This document shows, piece after piece, positions 10,116-18,066 of a stretch of 64,000 nt of DNA (positions within the stretch are counted from its first letter, which is position 1; each line of letters starts with the position of its first letter). The notes under the pieces were generated by a model, which was not told the DNA's origin, searched no databases, and saw nothing but the letters and a program-made list of their open reading frames with translations. A program made the position numbers and the translations under genes. The stretch is from Cytophagaceae bacterium (GTDB lineage: Bacteria; Bacteroidota; Bacteroidia; Cytophagales; UBA9547). The stretch is taken from the NCBI GenBank assembly GCA_027488865.1, contig JAIYAU010000025.1, positions 192,359-256,358 on the forward strand. The letters run 5' to 3'.

Positions 10116-10345
10116 TTCTTATTTGCTAATGCCTTTCCTCCTAATAGCCAAGAGTCGCGCTTGTACTTCATTTTAGTAAGTGTCCTGCTTTAATTCCCAA
10201 TATTTACCCAACCCCCTCCAAAAATCCAACCCACTAGCCTACAATATTTTCCCTTTCTACTTAACACATTATAGAATCTGTAGAACGCAAATTAACTCTT
10301 CTGATAGTAATATTTTGCAGCAAATAGGATGCAAATGTGAGCTTT

Positions 10346-10654
10346 TTACTTGCTCAATAATTTGAAGAGTTTCTTTGGATCTTGACGATTATCCCAAAAA
10401 GCCGTCACAATAATCTTTTGGTCAAAAATCTTATAATAAATACTAAAGTTGCCCATCGCAGCCTCTCTTGTTTCGGGATACTCTGTCGTCTTCCCTAATT
10501 CAGGGTGAGTTAATAATAGGTCTATTTTTTCTCGAATTAGTTGAATGAGACTCTCCGCATATTTTGTTGATCCATTCCTAGAAGTCCAGTACTTTAAAAT
10601 CTCTCTCCGTTGCTTAGCTGCTGTCTCAGTCCAAGCTACTGTCCTTGTAGCCAT
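10346..10654 (-). CDS. RelE/ParE-family toxin
   Basis: The 102-residue protein has the RelE/ParE fold signature: an N-terminal strand (RTVAWTETA), two long helices (AAKQRREILKYWTSRN and AESLIQLIREKIDLLL), then HPELGKTTEYPETREAAMGNFSIYYKI and the terminal strand IIVTAFWDNRQDPKKL. ParE members poison gyrase and RelE members cleave mRNA on ribosomes; sequence alone does not tell which applies. Its start overlaps the antitoxin gene by 19 bases, the usual order of antitoxin first. Autoregulation by the toxin-antitoxin complex is likely from family knowledge. Confidence 0.88.
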   Translation of the reverse strand: MATRTVAWTETAAKQRREILKYWTSRNGSTKYAESLIQLIREKIDLLLTHPELGKTTEYPETREAAMGNFSIYYKIFDQKIIVTAFWDNRQDPKKLFKLLSK

Positions 10655-10878
10655 TGCAGATCTTCTTTATCCAAATTTGTTTGAGAAATTAAGCGATTGT
10701 TTAGGATGTCCTGATCGCTTAACTGAAGCATTAAAATTTGCTCTTTAGATAGTTTAACCACGTCAGTATCAACCGTGCTTTTCTCAACCAATTGATACAA
10801 AGCGGCTAGATAGTCCTTATTGGAAATTGTAAGAAGCTTGTCGATTATATTATTACGAATGTTGTCAGCGGTTGTCAT
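10636..10878 (-). CDS. Antitoxin of the RelE/ParE pair
   Basis: I place the start at the ATG at 10878 (MTTADNIRNNIIDKLL), giving 80 residues; an in-frame upstream ATG at 10941 would add 21 residues with no family resemblance. The N-terminal helices (IRNNIIDKLLTISNKDYLAALYQLV) followed by LSKEQILMLQLSDQDI, NNRLISQTNLDKEDLQWL match a small Bacteroidota antitoxin type found beside RelE/ParE toxins. It lies directly upstream of, and overlaps, the toxin gene. The protein should bind the toxin with its C-terminal part and the operator with its N-terminal part; the DNA-binding fold is not evident to me. Confidence 0.8.
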   Translation of the reverse strand: MTTADNIRNNIIDKLLTISNKDYLAALYQLVEKSTVDTDVVKLSKEQILMLQLSDQDILNNRLISQTNLDKEDLQWLQGQ

Positions 10879-11238
10879 GACTTTTAATATTTCTACAAAG
10901 GTCACTTTTTCGATTGATTTCTCCAAAATAAATGTGTGCAACTAACTGCTACTAACGTAAGGACTTTCTCTTCACTTAAGAAAAATCTAAATAATGTACC
11001 AATATTCCTATTGACTATATTTTTTTAACCTTATATCTAACTTTGATAAAAAATAATCTCCATGAAACTAATCATCCAATTCTTTCATAAAAAATCCTAG
11101 TTACCCTTCGTTAATTCTAAAATTTTGTCCTTTATTTCCTTGATTTAGGACATTAATAAGGGTAATTTGGTTAATTTGCGTGAAGTTTGAGTCTTTTCAT
11201 TGACTAATGTTATCTACCATTAAACAGACAGAATAAAC
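10879..11238. other. Non-coding interval with a 65-base inverted repeat
   Basis: No gene is supported here. At 11101-11165 there is a long imperfect palindrome: TTACCCTT (11101) pairs with AAGGGTAA (ending 11165), next TTAAT pairs with ATTAA, and inside GTCCT pairs with AGGAC. No T-run follows, so it is not a clear terminator. It may be a mobile-element remnant or a structured RNA. Confidence 0.5.
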
Positions 11239-11853
11239 ATGAGATATTTAAAAGTCATAATTGTATTTTTGACATTTAACTCGTTTGCGAATGGAGGAGA
11301 TGACGTCATAAGAATTAGTTTTGACTGTTTTGAGCCAAATTTGAATCTTCAATTCTTTGGTATTAATGATACGATTAACTATACAGACAAGAAAAAAGAT
11401 TTTACTGCTTTTGTAATTTCGAATATTGCTGTCTATGATATTACAAACAATAAAACCAATTACGTTTTCAATGACGCTGAAAAACGTCATATTGTAGGAT
11501 TTTATTTTGAGTCAAAATACATTCAAGAACACAAGACAATAGAATTTAATAATGCTTATAAACCGAGTGGCTCCTATGAAAGTGGGCTATATGAATATAA
11601 TAGTAGTCTATATCAACATTCCAACAACAGAAATATAACAAGCAGACCTTTATCGAACAACTTGATAATTGTTACCAAGGATTTGATAACAAAAAGTTTA
11701 ACATTTTGGGTTTGTGATAAATTCGGCAATAACTTAAAAAAAGAAATTGAGATTAATAAAGACTGGAACTGGGAAATTGATGTTAAAAACCAACTTATAA
11801 GAATCTCAAAACAAGTTGGTCTAAAGATTGAAATTCAAAATATAAAATATTAA
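11239..11853 (+). CDS. Hypothetical secreted protein
   Basis: A 204-residue protein with a short signal peptide (MRYLKVIIVFLTFNSFANG). The mature part is very rich in Asn, Tyr, Ile and Lys, and its codons are more AT-rich than the flanking core genes, in keeping with acquired DNA. I see no family motif. It lies just upstream of another unknown exported protein and of repeat copy A. Function unknown; the signal peptide points to the periplasm or cell surface. Confidence 0.55.
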   Translation: MRYLKVIIVFLTFNSFANGGDDVIRISFDCFEPNLNLQFFGINDTINYTDKKKDFTAFVISNIAVYDITNNKTNYVFNDAEKRHIVGFYFESKYIQEHKTIEFNNAYKPSGSYESGLYEYNSSLYQHSNNRNITSRPLSNNLIIVTKDLITKSLTFWVCDKFGNNLKKEIEINKDWNWEIDVKNQLIRISKQVGLKIEIQNIKY

Positions 11854-11884
11854 GGTTGTTTATTTCATAGATATTTGGCACCCA

Positions 11885-11926
11885 GAACGAAAGTTAATTT
11901 CTTGTTTGCCACAGTCCATGGAGTAG
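11885..11926 (+). repeat. Island repeat copy A (AACGAAAGTTAAT core)
   Basis: The core lies at 11886-11898 and is followed by TTTCTTGTTTGCCACAG and CCATGGAGTAG, resembling copies C and E. It is in the 3' spacer of the preceding hypothetical gene. Confidence 0.7.
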
Positions 11927-11995
11927 TTTATTTCTGAGCAAAGATTTACTGCGATAAATTGTTAGTTTATTAATAAAAATAAGCAAAATATATTA

Positions 11996-12526
11996 ATGAA
12001 AGTTTCTATAATAATTCTTTTTTTCATAACTATTTTGGCAAGTTGTACAACATTTATCAAGAATCCCAGAAAAATAGGCTTAAAACCTAGCACAGTTGAA
12101 CTAAATAAATCAATTGAAGGTCAATTCACGAATCTGAATGGAAGAGCCTCAATATGGTATCAAATTAAAAAAAGAAAAAAGGTTAATAACAAGTCAGTAA
12201 AAGCAAATAGAGAAACGGTAGAGTTAACAATAATTTCAGCAAAGATCATAAAACTGAAATTAATAGAGAATAAGTTTGTAAAGGACTCAATTTTTGTAAG
12301 TGGTAACTTTAAAGACAACTCTTTTACTTTTGATACTAAAAGAAATATTGAAGATGTTTTTCCATTATTATGGTCGTTTAATAAAATAAAGTTTAGTATT
12401 AAAGTTGATTCCTCTAATAATTTGGTACTATCCAGGTCAGGTTGGAGTGTTATTTTTCTTATAGTTGGACCAATTATGGCAGCAGATGGTTGTATTGAAT
12501 TTAACTATTTGAGGGTACATAAATAA
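11996..12526 (+). CDS. Hypothetical lipoprotein
   Basis: The 176-residue product starts with MKVSIIILFFITILASC, a clear lipoprotein signal with lipobox LASC (Cys17). The mature chain is Lys- and Ile-rich, with a predicted beta-sandwich-like pattern and a hydrophobic stretch near the C-terminus (WSVIFLIVGPIMA). I do not recognise the family. Codon use is as AT-rich as that of the gene before it. It is probably anchored to a membrane facing the periplasm; function unknown. Confidence 0.6.
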   Translation: MKVSIIILFFITILASCTTFIKNPRKIGLKPSTVELNKSIEGQFTNLNGRASIWYQIKKRKKVNNKSVKANRETVELTIISAKIIKLKLIENKFVKDSIFVSGNFKDNSFTFDTKRNIEDVFPLLWSFNKIKFSIKVDSSNNLVLSRSGWSVIFLIVGPIMAADGCIEFNYLRVHK

Positions 12527-12657
12527 TTTTAATATCAGAAGGGAAGTAATAAGGGATTTAAGATATAAAAGCAGGTCAATATATTTTTTTACAAAGTTAG
12601 TGTTTAGCCCACAAGGCTTTTTTAAAGTTTTATGTCTTCGGTCTGTGTCACAAACAA

Positions 12658-12670
12658 AACTAAAGTTAAT
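12658..12670 (+). repeat. Degenerate island repeat core (AACTAAAGTTAAT)
   Basis: Differs from the core of the other copies by one base and lies in the spacer before the DUF4287 gene. It may be a sixth, decayed member of the family, but a match of this size could also be chance. Confidence 0.35.
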
Positions 12671-12729
12671 ATCATGAGTGCGCCAGACGGGGTTGAAATC
12701 ATTTTAAAACAAATATTAACACAAAAAAT

Positions 12730-12948
12730 ATGTCATTTCAAGCATACATAGACAATATAAAAGCAAAGACAGGAAAAACACCTGCTGACTTCAAAGAAAT
12801 GGCAGAGAAAAAAGAATTTATTGTTAACGGGCAGCTCAATCCTAAAATAAAAGCAACAGAAATTACAAATTGGTTAAAAGACGAATTCGAATTAGGTCAC
12901 GGTCATGCAATGGCAATTAACGCGACATTCAAAGGGAAAACGGAATGA
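12730..12948 (+). CDS. DUF4287 domain protein
   Basis: The 72-residue product MSFQAYIDNIKAKTGKTPADF...EITNWLKDEFELGHGHAMAINATFKGK closely fits DUF4287, a small cytosolic helical domain with conserved TGKTP, a W-L-K segment and GHGHAMA near the C-terminus. The molecular role is not known to me. Its last 20 bases and the following spacer recur, as a non-coding copy, 1080 bases downstream on the far side of the Rpn-type nuclease gene, so this locus was duplicated or split by an insertion. Confidence 0.85.
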   Translation: MSFQAYIDNIKAKTGKTPADFKEMAEKKEFIVNGQLNPKIKATEITNWLKDEFELGHGHAMAINATFKGKTE

Positions 12949-13002
12949 TAAACAACAAGTAACAGCATTTACTAGGTAGCTGGATTCATAACGAAAGTTA
13001 AT
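12925..13002 (+). repeat. Direct repeat, left copy, flanking the Rpn-type nuclease gene
   Basis: Aligns without gaps to 14005-14082 (offset exactly 1080). Nearly identical blocks are ACATTCAAAGGGAAAACGG with the following bases, the CATTTACT block and the AACGAAAGTTAAT core; 16 bases between them have diverged. The left part contains the 3' end of the DUF4287 gene. Confidence 0.8.
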
Positions 13003-13043
13003 GTGCTGTGGCTTATGTGTTGTGCCCAAGACCACAGTGATAG
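12990..13043 (+). repeat. Island repeat copy B (AACGAAAGTTAAT core)
   Basis: The core is at 12990-13002. The downstream part (GTGCTGTGG ... ACCACAGTGATAG) can form a short hairpin, CTGTGG with CCACAG. Confidence 0.65.
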
Positions 13044-13065
13044 ATCCTTACGCTAGTTGATTTTT

Positions 13066-13917
13066 TTAGCCGTTTTTTAACCTATTAATATGGTCAATAG
13101 TTAATCCTGTTGATTTTGAAATAATATCTATATCAATTCTATTTTTCAATAAATTCAGTGCAATTTCTATTGCTTTCTCATCCTTGGCCGTATCAAGTGA
13201 GTTCTTTAAGTCACGGTAATATTTTAAACTATCCTCGTATGATATATATTCCTCTTTCGTGAACTTTGAGATTTCGGCAACTTCAAACAATTTTTCAAAG
13301 ATTTCTTCTTTTAATTTTTCGGGAAGCCTGTCTAGTTTATTTAAGTTTTTTAAGACAAACAACCATTTATCGAATCTATTTTCTAATTGGTCTATGGTCT
13401 TATCAAATTTCGGCATTTCAAAATAAATGAAAGTCAATTTATCATAGAAGATTTTATTTGTTACAATGTCCTGTAATTTAACGTCGTAACGATATTTTTC
13501 AACTTCCATTTTGTCCGATTCAAATACAAAGTCCAGAATCCCAATCGTGTAAACAGCCTTAAGTTCATAATTCCAATCCGATTTACCAGCCTGTTCTTGA
13601 ATAGGGAAAGTAGAATAATAAATACTCCTGTCTTTAAAGAAATTTTGTTTGCTTTTTTGCATTTCAACAATGAATTTTTCACCTTTTTCATTTTCACAAT
13701 ATAGGTCGAAAATTGCTCTTCTATCGAGTTCGGTTTTACCTAATTGTTCTGTTTTTAAAAAGGTTAAATTGGCTATTCTTCCTTGCTGCTCTTTCAATAA
13801 TTCATTCAAGAAATCAACCAATAAGTCTTTATTTAGTTCCTCGCCAAAAAGCCGTTTAAAACCAAAATCGGTAAATGGGTTTAAATATTTTTCTCTAACT
13901 TCCGACATTTCAATCAT
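13066..13917 (-). CDS. Rpn-family PD-(D/E)XK nuclease / putative transposase
   Basis: The protein begins MSEVREKYLNPFTDFGFKRLFGEE (after an alternative start three codons upstream), the hallmark of the PDDEXK_2 / Rpn family. The catalytic core is visible as DRRAIFDLYCENEKGEKFIVEMQ near residues 65-87, giving D...ExQ. The C-terminal helices end in IEIALNLLKNRIDIDIISKSTGLTIDHINRLKNG, also typical. E. coli RpnA-E cut DNA and raise RecA-independent recombination; here the role is inferred. It is flanked by 78-base direct repeats, consistent with the gene having moved as a unit or having promoted duplication at this site. Confidence 0.92.
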   Translation of the reverse strand: MIEMSEVREKYLNPFTDFGFKRLFGEELNKDLLVDFLNELLKEQQGRIANLTFLKTEQLGKTELDRRAIFDLYCENEKGEKFIVEMQKSKQNFFKDRSIYYSTFPIQEQAGKSDWNYELKAVYTIGILDFVFESDKMEVEKYRYDVKLQDIVTNKIFYDKLTFIYFEMPKFDKTIDQLENRFDKWLFVLKNLNKLDRLPEKLKEEIFEKLFEVAEISKFTKEEYISYEDSLKYYRDLKNSLDTAKDEKAIEIALNLLKNRIDIDIISKSTGLTIDHINRLKNG

Positions 13918-14004
13918 TTTATCAAAGTTACTATTTTCGTTTAATTCTTGAAATTATGATGCAGGATATTCTCTATTCATTTTACATATTGTAGGTTTAA
14001 AATA

Positions 14005-14082
14005 ACATTCAAAGGGAAAACGGAATCATAAAAAACAACGAAAAACATTTACTCGGAATGTGGGCAGAGAACGAAAGTTAAT
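14005..14082 (+). repeat. Direct repeat, right copy, flanking the Rpn-type nuclease gene
   Basis: Counterpart of 12925-13002. Here the bases matching the end of the DUF4287 gene are not attached to an open gene, so this is the non-functional copy. It ends in the island repeat core. Confidence 0.8.
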
Positions 14083-14621
14083 CTCCTGTGTAACAATGGC
14101 CATGTAGTAGGTGCTTTTCTTGTTGAGAGAGATGACATTGGTTCCCTTCCAAGTTTAACCTTTTGTCTTCTTCTACATTTGCTTGGCAAAACAGGCTGCA
14201 TCTGGTGTATTTCTTTTAACATGGCCTCCCAACTAGCATATTTAGACCTTAAGGGTGTCACTGATAATGGGATATGAATACCTTTTAAGAAGTATTGAGT
14301 GGCTAACAAATGCACATTATTCTTCTTTTTGTTTTTTGCAATCATTGCATATTCTGCCCTGATCTCGGGTACTAACATAGCTTGATTGGCATACTGCACT
14401 GCATCGCGAAACTTGCTTCGGCTTTTCTGCTGCTTCGGTGTATTGGACACTGGACCTGAGTACTTTAGATAATGCACGATGTGCCCGCCCTTTTGCCGAC
14501 GAAACACCCAGTTGCCATAGGTGCCTACCATACCTTTTAAGAATCCCGCCTTGATAAGATACTCTAATCGATCACGTTCCATTCCACAAAGATAATTTGG
14601 CCCAGTGCAACCAGCGTGCAT
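14049..14621 (-). CDS. Hypothetical protein (DUF6266-like?) running into a repeat
   Basis: The middle of this frame (LIKAGFLKGMVGTYGNWVFRRQKGGHIVHYLKYSGPVSNTP..., QKSRSKFRDAVQYANQA) looks like a conserved Bacteroidota protein type with an N-terminal glycine-rich strand segment. DUF6266 is my tentative family, uncertain. The likely start is the ATG at 14582 (MERDRLEYLIKAGF), giving 177 residues. The last 25 or so codons read through island repeat copy C, so the native C-terminus was probably lost when the repeat came to lie here. Its base composition is richer in G+C than its neighbours. It may be a decayed gene. Confidence 0.5.
   Translation of the reverse strand: MHAGCTGPNYLCGMERDRLEYLIKAGFLKGMVGTYGNWVFRRQKGGHIVHYLKYSGPVSNTPKQQKSRSKFRDAVQYANQAMLVPEIRAEYAMIAKNKKKNNVHLLATQYFLKGIHIPLSVTPLRSKYASWEAMLKEIHQMQPVLPSKCRRRQKVKLGREPMSSLSTRKAPTTWPLLHRRLTFVLCPHSE
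14069..14110 (+). repeat. Island repeat copy C (AACGAAAGTTAAT core)
   Basis: The core is at 14070-14082, followed by CTCCTGTG and GGCCATGTAGTAG, which is shared almost exactly with copy E and loosely with copy A. Confidence 0.75.
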
Positions 14622-14863
14622 TGTGGTAAAAAGTTTTAAGTTGTTTGAAAGAAAAAGGGAACATACTCGAAAGATACTGGGAAGATGACCGTAGGATAGG
14701 CTTAAATTGAGGATTTCTTTTCTTGTATTATTTCTCTAGTTAATTAATTGGATTAATAAATATTTTCAATTAAGATTGTGAAACATCCTCAAGATATAAT
14801 TTTAGATAAAGTGAAGGTTTAGGGTACTTACAAAACAAATATCATTATAGGAGATAATAAGTT

Positions 14864-15325
14864 GTGAAAAATTGGGTATTAAAATTAGTATTACCTCTAA
14901 CAGTGATTTCCTTTGGGACATTCACTAAATGGTGGTATGCTTTACCAGTTGACGCTCCAGACACTATGTTCACAGGTTTTCCTTTGGCTTACACCTGTCC
15001 TGGCTGGCATACTTCATTATCTCTTCAGATATTCGTGACCGAGTTCATAATAGACATCTTGTTTTACTTTTTATTTTGGTTTATTATAGTATTCTTCATT
15101 AGCCGTTTTTTGACAAAGCTTAAAACAAACATTTGGGTGACAATAATCTTATGGTCTATAAGCGGGCTTTTCATTGCCTTTGGAACTTTATTGACAGCTA
15201 ACAACGACAACATATTTTACATCAAACGACCGTATGAAATGGAGGTTTTACAAACGGGTTATGAATTTATTTGGCAGCAAACCGAGCGACCTGACTATAA
15301 TAAATACTTTCCTAAAGATAAATGA
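14864..15325 (+). CDS. Hypothetical membrane protein
   Basis: Begins with GTG (MKNWVLKLVLPLTVISFG), 153 residues. Three hydrophobic stretches are visible: residues 5-20, about 55-82 (FIIDILFYFLFWFIIVFFI) and about 90-112 (IWVTIILWSISGLFIAFGTLL). A Cys-containing extracytoplasmic loop (YTCPGWHTS) lies between the first two. The tail is hydrophilic. I do not recognise the family. It is a single gene between island repeat copies C and D, as a gene cassette would be. Confidence 0.6.
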   Translation: MKNWVLKLVLPLTVISFGTFTKWWYALPVDAPDTMFTGFPLAYTCPGWHTSLSLQIFVTEFIIDILFYFLFWFIIVFFISRFLTKLKTNIWVTIILWSISGLFIAFGTLLTANNDNIFYIKRPYEMEVLQTGYEFIWQQTERPDYNKYFPKDK

Positions 15326-15355
15326 AAAAAGATCTCTTCGCTCTGTTTCAAACCC

Positions 15356-15390
15356 GAACGAAAGTTAATGTCCGATTTACCAAAGGTTAT
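15356..15390 (+). repeat. Island repeat copy D (AACGAAAGTTAAT core)
   Basis: The core is at 15357-15369, 31 bases after the stop of the preceding membrane protein gene. Similarity to the other copies is limited beyond the core. Confidence 0.6.
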
Positions 15391-15475
15391 CGACTAAAGG
15401 AATGGCTAAATCCATAGAAACAATTGGGAAGTTACTATTGGTTTCATCTTCCTATTTTAATTTTTTGTTTACGAT

Positions 15476-16651
15476 TTAAGAATCTTGATTCAATTCGTTT
15501 ACCAATGTTTCCATCAATATTTTGGCGTCTCTATATTTTAGTAATGAAGCAGATTGCCCTGCCCAGTAGGATTTAAAATCAGGATTTGTGTTTGCAGTTG
15601 CTGGATAGGCTTTAAGCAAACCCATAAATTTACTTTGCAATGGATAAGGTGCCAATAAATTTTCATATTCTTTTAATTCTTCGGTCAGTCTGTTTCTGAT
15701 ACCTCTCGATAGTCGGCCCGTAAATACTTTTGTTAGCGTTGTGTATTTTGCATCTGGAGTAAACAATTTGTCTTTATGGTCTTGAGAAGCATTGGATTGG
15801 TAAGTAGCTAAAAAGGCCGTCCCTATTTGAACTGCATCTGCGCCCAAAGCCAATGCCGCTTTTATTCCTCTTGAATCTGCAATGCCGCCTGCAGCAATAA
15901 TTGGTATTTTTACACTGTCTGCTACTTGTGGAATAAGTGAAAACGTACCAGTAAGTGACTCTTCTGCTGACCTTAAAAACGAAACTCGATGCCCCCCTGC
16001 TTCCATTCCAGTGGCAACTATTGCATCTACACCAGCATTTTCTAGGGCAATTGCTTCATCAACAGTTGTTGCCGTACCAACTGTTTTTATTCCAAGTCTT
16101 CTACACTTCTCTAAAATATCTGATGAGGGAATACCATATACAAAACTGAAAATGGCTGGTTTAGCTTCATAAATGGCCTCCATTTGCTCTTCAAATTTTG
16201 GTCCAAGGTTGGTAGGTCTTTCAGGGATGGGCAAGCCTAATTCATTAAAATAAGGCTTAAATAATTCTGTAAGTTTATGATAGTCATCATCGCCAAAAGT
16301 TGCCAAACGGGCATCTCTGTCGTTTACCCACAAATTGATATTGAAAGGTTTGTTTGTCAATTTTCTTATTTCATTACACGTTTCAATGATTTCTTTTGCT
16401 GAAAATGGCTGTCCACCAAACGAACCTACTCCACCTGCATTTGAAACCGTGCTTGTAAGTTTTACGGATGACAATCCACCTCCAAACGGACCTTGAACAA
16501 TCGGGTAATCGATACCTAATAGTTTCGTAAATTTTGTTTTATTCCACATTTTCTTTTTAAATAATTGGTACGAAGAATTTGCAAATGATGAGAGCGAAGT
16601 GCTTGCTAAACAAGCCATAGCAATTGCCTTTATAGCACTTCGCCTTTTCAT
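15476..16651 (-). CDS. Nitronate monooxygenase-family FMN enzyme with Tat-like leader
   Basis: The TIM-barrel FMN protein family (nitronate monooxygenase / FabK-like) is shown by IDYPIVQGPFGGG near residues 47-59, MEAGGHR (His221, the position of the catalytic base in nitronate monooxygenases), and IIAAGGIADSRGIKAALALGADAVQIGTAFL. An extra N-terminus starts MKRRSAIKAIAMACLAS, which resembles a twin-arginine signal; the enzyme core begins near the internal Met35. It could oxidise alkyl nitronates, but the substrate is not known. The start codon overlaps the upstream YceI gene by four bases (ATGA), so both are in one operon. Confidence 0.88.
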   Translation of the reverse strand: MKRRSAIKAIAMACLASTSLSSFANSSYQLFKKKMWNKTKFTKLLGIDYPIVQGPFGGGLSSVKLTSTVSNAGGVGSFGGQPFSAKEIIETCNEIRKLTNKPFNINLWVNDRDARLATFGDDDYHKLTELFKPYFNELGLPIPERPTNLGPKFEEQMEAIYEAKPAIFSFVYGIPSSDILEKCRRLGIKTVGTATTVDEAIALENAGVDAIVATGMEAGGHRVSFLRSAEESLTGTFSLIPQVADSVKIPIIAAGGIADSRGIKAALALGADAVQIGTAFLATYQSNASQDHKDKLFTPDAKYTTLTKVFTGRLSRGIRNRLTEELKEYENLLAPYPLQSKFMGLLKAYPATANTNPDFKSYWAGQSASLLKYRDAKILMETLVNELNQDS

Positions 16652-17187
16652 GCGTTATGGTTTGAAAGTTGTCCAACAAGTTTGAATTGCAAAACGAAAT
16701 CATCGTAAATGAGTTTGTCGCCCAAGTTTTCAATAAATTTTCCTGAACCGTAGTGAATATTGTACAAGGTTCTATCTATTACAATTTCGCCCAATGAATG
16801 TAGAAAATCTGTAAAAACTTCTACTGTAGCAACAAAACTCACAGGGTGTGTAATATCTTTTATAGTGAGCGTTCCATCAATTTTGAATTTATTGATTTCG
16901 ATTTTATTTGAACCTGTAACTATAAGTTTTGCTGTTTTAAATTTATCAACTGAGAAAAAATCATCGTTTAATAAATGAGCTAAAAAATCATCGTGCGTTT
17001 TTTTGTCTTCAATATCAGTAATCACGATGGAGGTCATATCAATTTGGATTTCTCCTCCTACTATAGTGTTGTCAACAATATTTATAAAGCCATTTGCGAT
17101 ATTGATACTACCTGTATGTAGTCCTAAAACTTTTTTTCCTGTCCAGTTTACCGTACTGCTTGATGGTTGAATATTAAATTTTGCCAT
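16648..17187 (-). CDS. YceI-family protein
   Basis: YceI proteins are lipocalin-like beta barrels that bind polyisoprenoid or amide ligands. Visible marks are FNIQPSSSTVNWTGKK at the start, GGEIQIDMTSIVITD in the middle, DGTLTIKDITHPVSF, and DRTLYNIHYGSGKF near the end. I chose the ATG at 17187 (MAKFNIQPSS) over one nine codons upstream because family members start there. No signal peptide is present, so the protein appears cytosolic, as in many Bacteroidota YceI proteins. It overlaps the nitronate monooxygenase-like gene by four bases and follows the Crp-type regulator gene on the same strand. Confidence 0.9.
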   Translation of the reverse strand: MAKFNIQPSSSTVNWTGKKVLGLHTGSINIANGFINIVDNTIVGGEIQIDMTSIVITDIEDKKTHDDFLAHLLNDDFFSVDKFKTAKLIVTGSNKIEINKFKIDGTLTIKDITHPVSFVATVEVFTDFLHSLGEIVIDRTLYNIHYGSGKFIENLGDKLIYDDFVLQFKLVGQLSNHNA

Positions 17188-17281
17188 TTTTATTTGATTT
17201 AAAATTAATGGCACAAAGTTCTATTGAAACTAAAATATTCAATAGGACATATCTCACGGCTTTTTTGTGATGTACCTCACA

Positions 17282-17854
17282 TCATTTTGATGATATATTC
17301 AGTCGGCTAAGCGTTTCTCTTGTTACTCCTAAGTAGGAAGCAATGAGCTGTTTAGGAACTTTTTGAAAAAGTTGAGGATATAATTGCAAAAGTTGGTCGT
17401 ATTTTTCTTTGGCGTTATTGCTCAATAATGAAAGAATTCTCCGTTGCAAGGCTACATTATGTTTGTTGGTTTTTTTCCTAAAAAAGTGTTCTATTTTATG
17501 CATTTCAGCACAAAGTTTTTCCCTGTTCTGAAATGACAAGCAAAGCAATTCGCAGTTTTCAATACAGTCAATATTTATAGTTGCAATTGACTGGTTGTAG
17601 TATGCCTCATAGTCTGTGATCCACCAGTCTTTCATTCCAAACTGCAAAATGTGTTCTTTTCCATTTTTGTCTGTAAAGTATGATTTCAAACAACCGCTCA
17701 AAATAAAAAAATCGTTTGGTACGTTTTCTCCTTCTTGTACTACAAATTGATGTTTTTTGAATTTCTTACTAACAAAGTGCGACAAGACATATTCAAATTC
17801 TGTGTCTGAAAGTGAGGTTATTCTTTCTATTTGTTGTCGTAAAATATCGCTCAT
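17282..17854 (-). CDS. Crp/Fnr-family transcriptional regulator
   Basis: The 190-residue protein has an N-terminal cyclic-nucleotide-binding-like beta roll (FKKHQFVVQEGENVPNDFFILSGCLKSYF) and a C-terminal helix-turn-helix (VPKQLIASYLGVTRETLSRL, about residues 166-185). The effector is not predictable; Bacteroidota members of this type often lack the cAMP-contact residues. It lies upstream of the YceI gene on the same strand (95-base gap), so it probably controls and may be co-transcribed with the YceI/nitronate monooxygenase pair. Confidence 0.92.
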   Translation of the reverse strand: MSDILRQQIERITSLSDTEFEYVLSHFVSKKFKKHQFVVQEGENVPNDFFILSGCLKSYFTDKNGKEHILQFGMKDWWITDYEAYYNQSIATINIDCIENCELLCLSFQNREKLCAEMHKIEHFFRKKTNKHNVALQRRILSLLSNNAKEKYDQLLQLYPQLFQKVPKQLIASYLGVTRETLSRLNISSK

Positions 17855-17906
17855 TCACTCAAATATTGATTAGACTGTTGTTATTATCCAAGGTGTCCTT
17901 TAGGCT

Positions 17907-17997
17907 TACACCAACTCACCTATTCTTAAAATTCACCTTTATTCCGCCAATATACGGTATGTACCCAACTTGATAAAGATTAACAACTAAATATTAA
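17907..17997. repeat. Direct repeat, left copy (partner at 20510-20608)
   Basis: Shares with the partner the blocks CCTTTATTCCGCC, TATACGGTAT, TACCCAACT and TTAACAACTAAATATTA in the same order. Read on the minus strand it encodes VGYIPYIGGIKVNFKNR then a stop; the partner encodes VGYIPYIGGIKASFKKFRG then a stop, with some silent differences. It may be a fossil of the 3' end of a gene. Confidence 0.7.
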
Positions 17998-18066
17998 AGA
18001 AGCTATGCCCGCTACAGTGCCTATAATGATGCTGCAGCTATTGATCTCCTCGATCTTTGGCAAACA

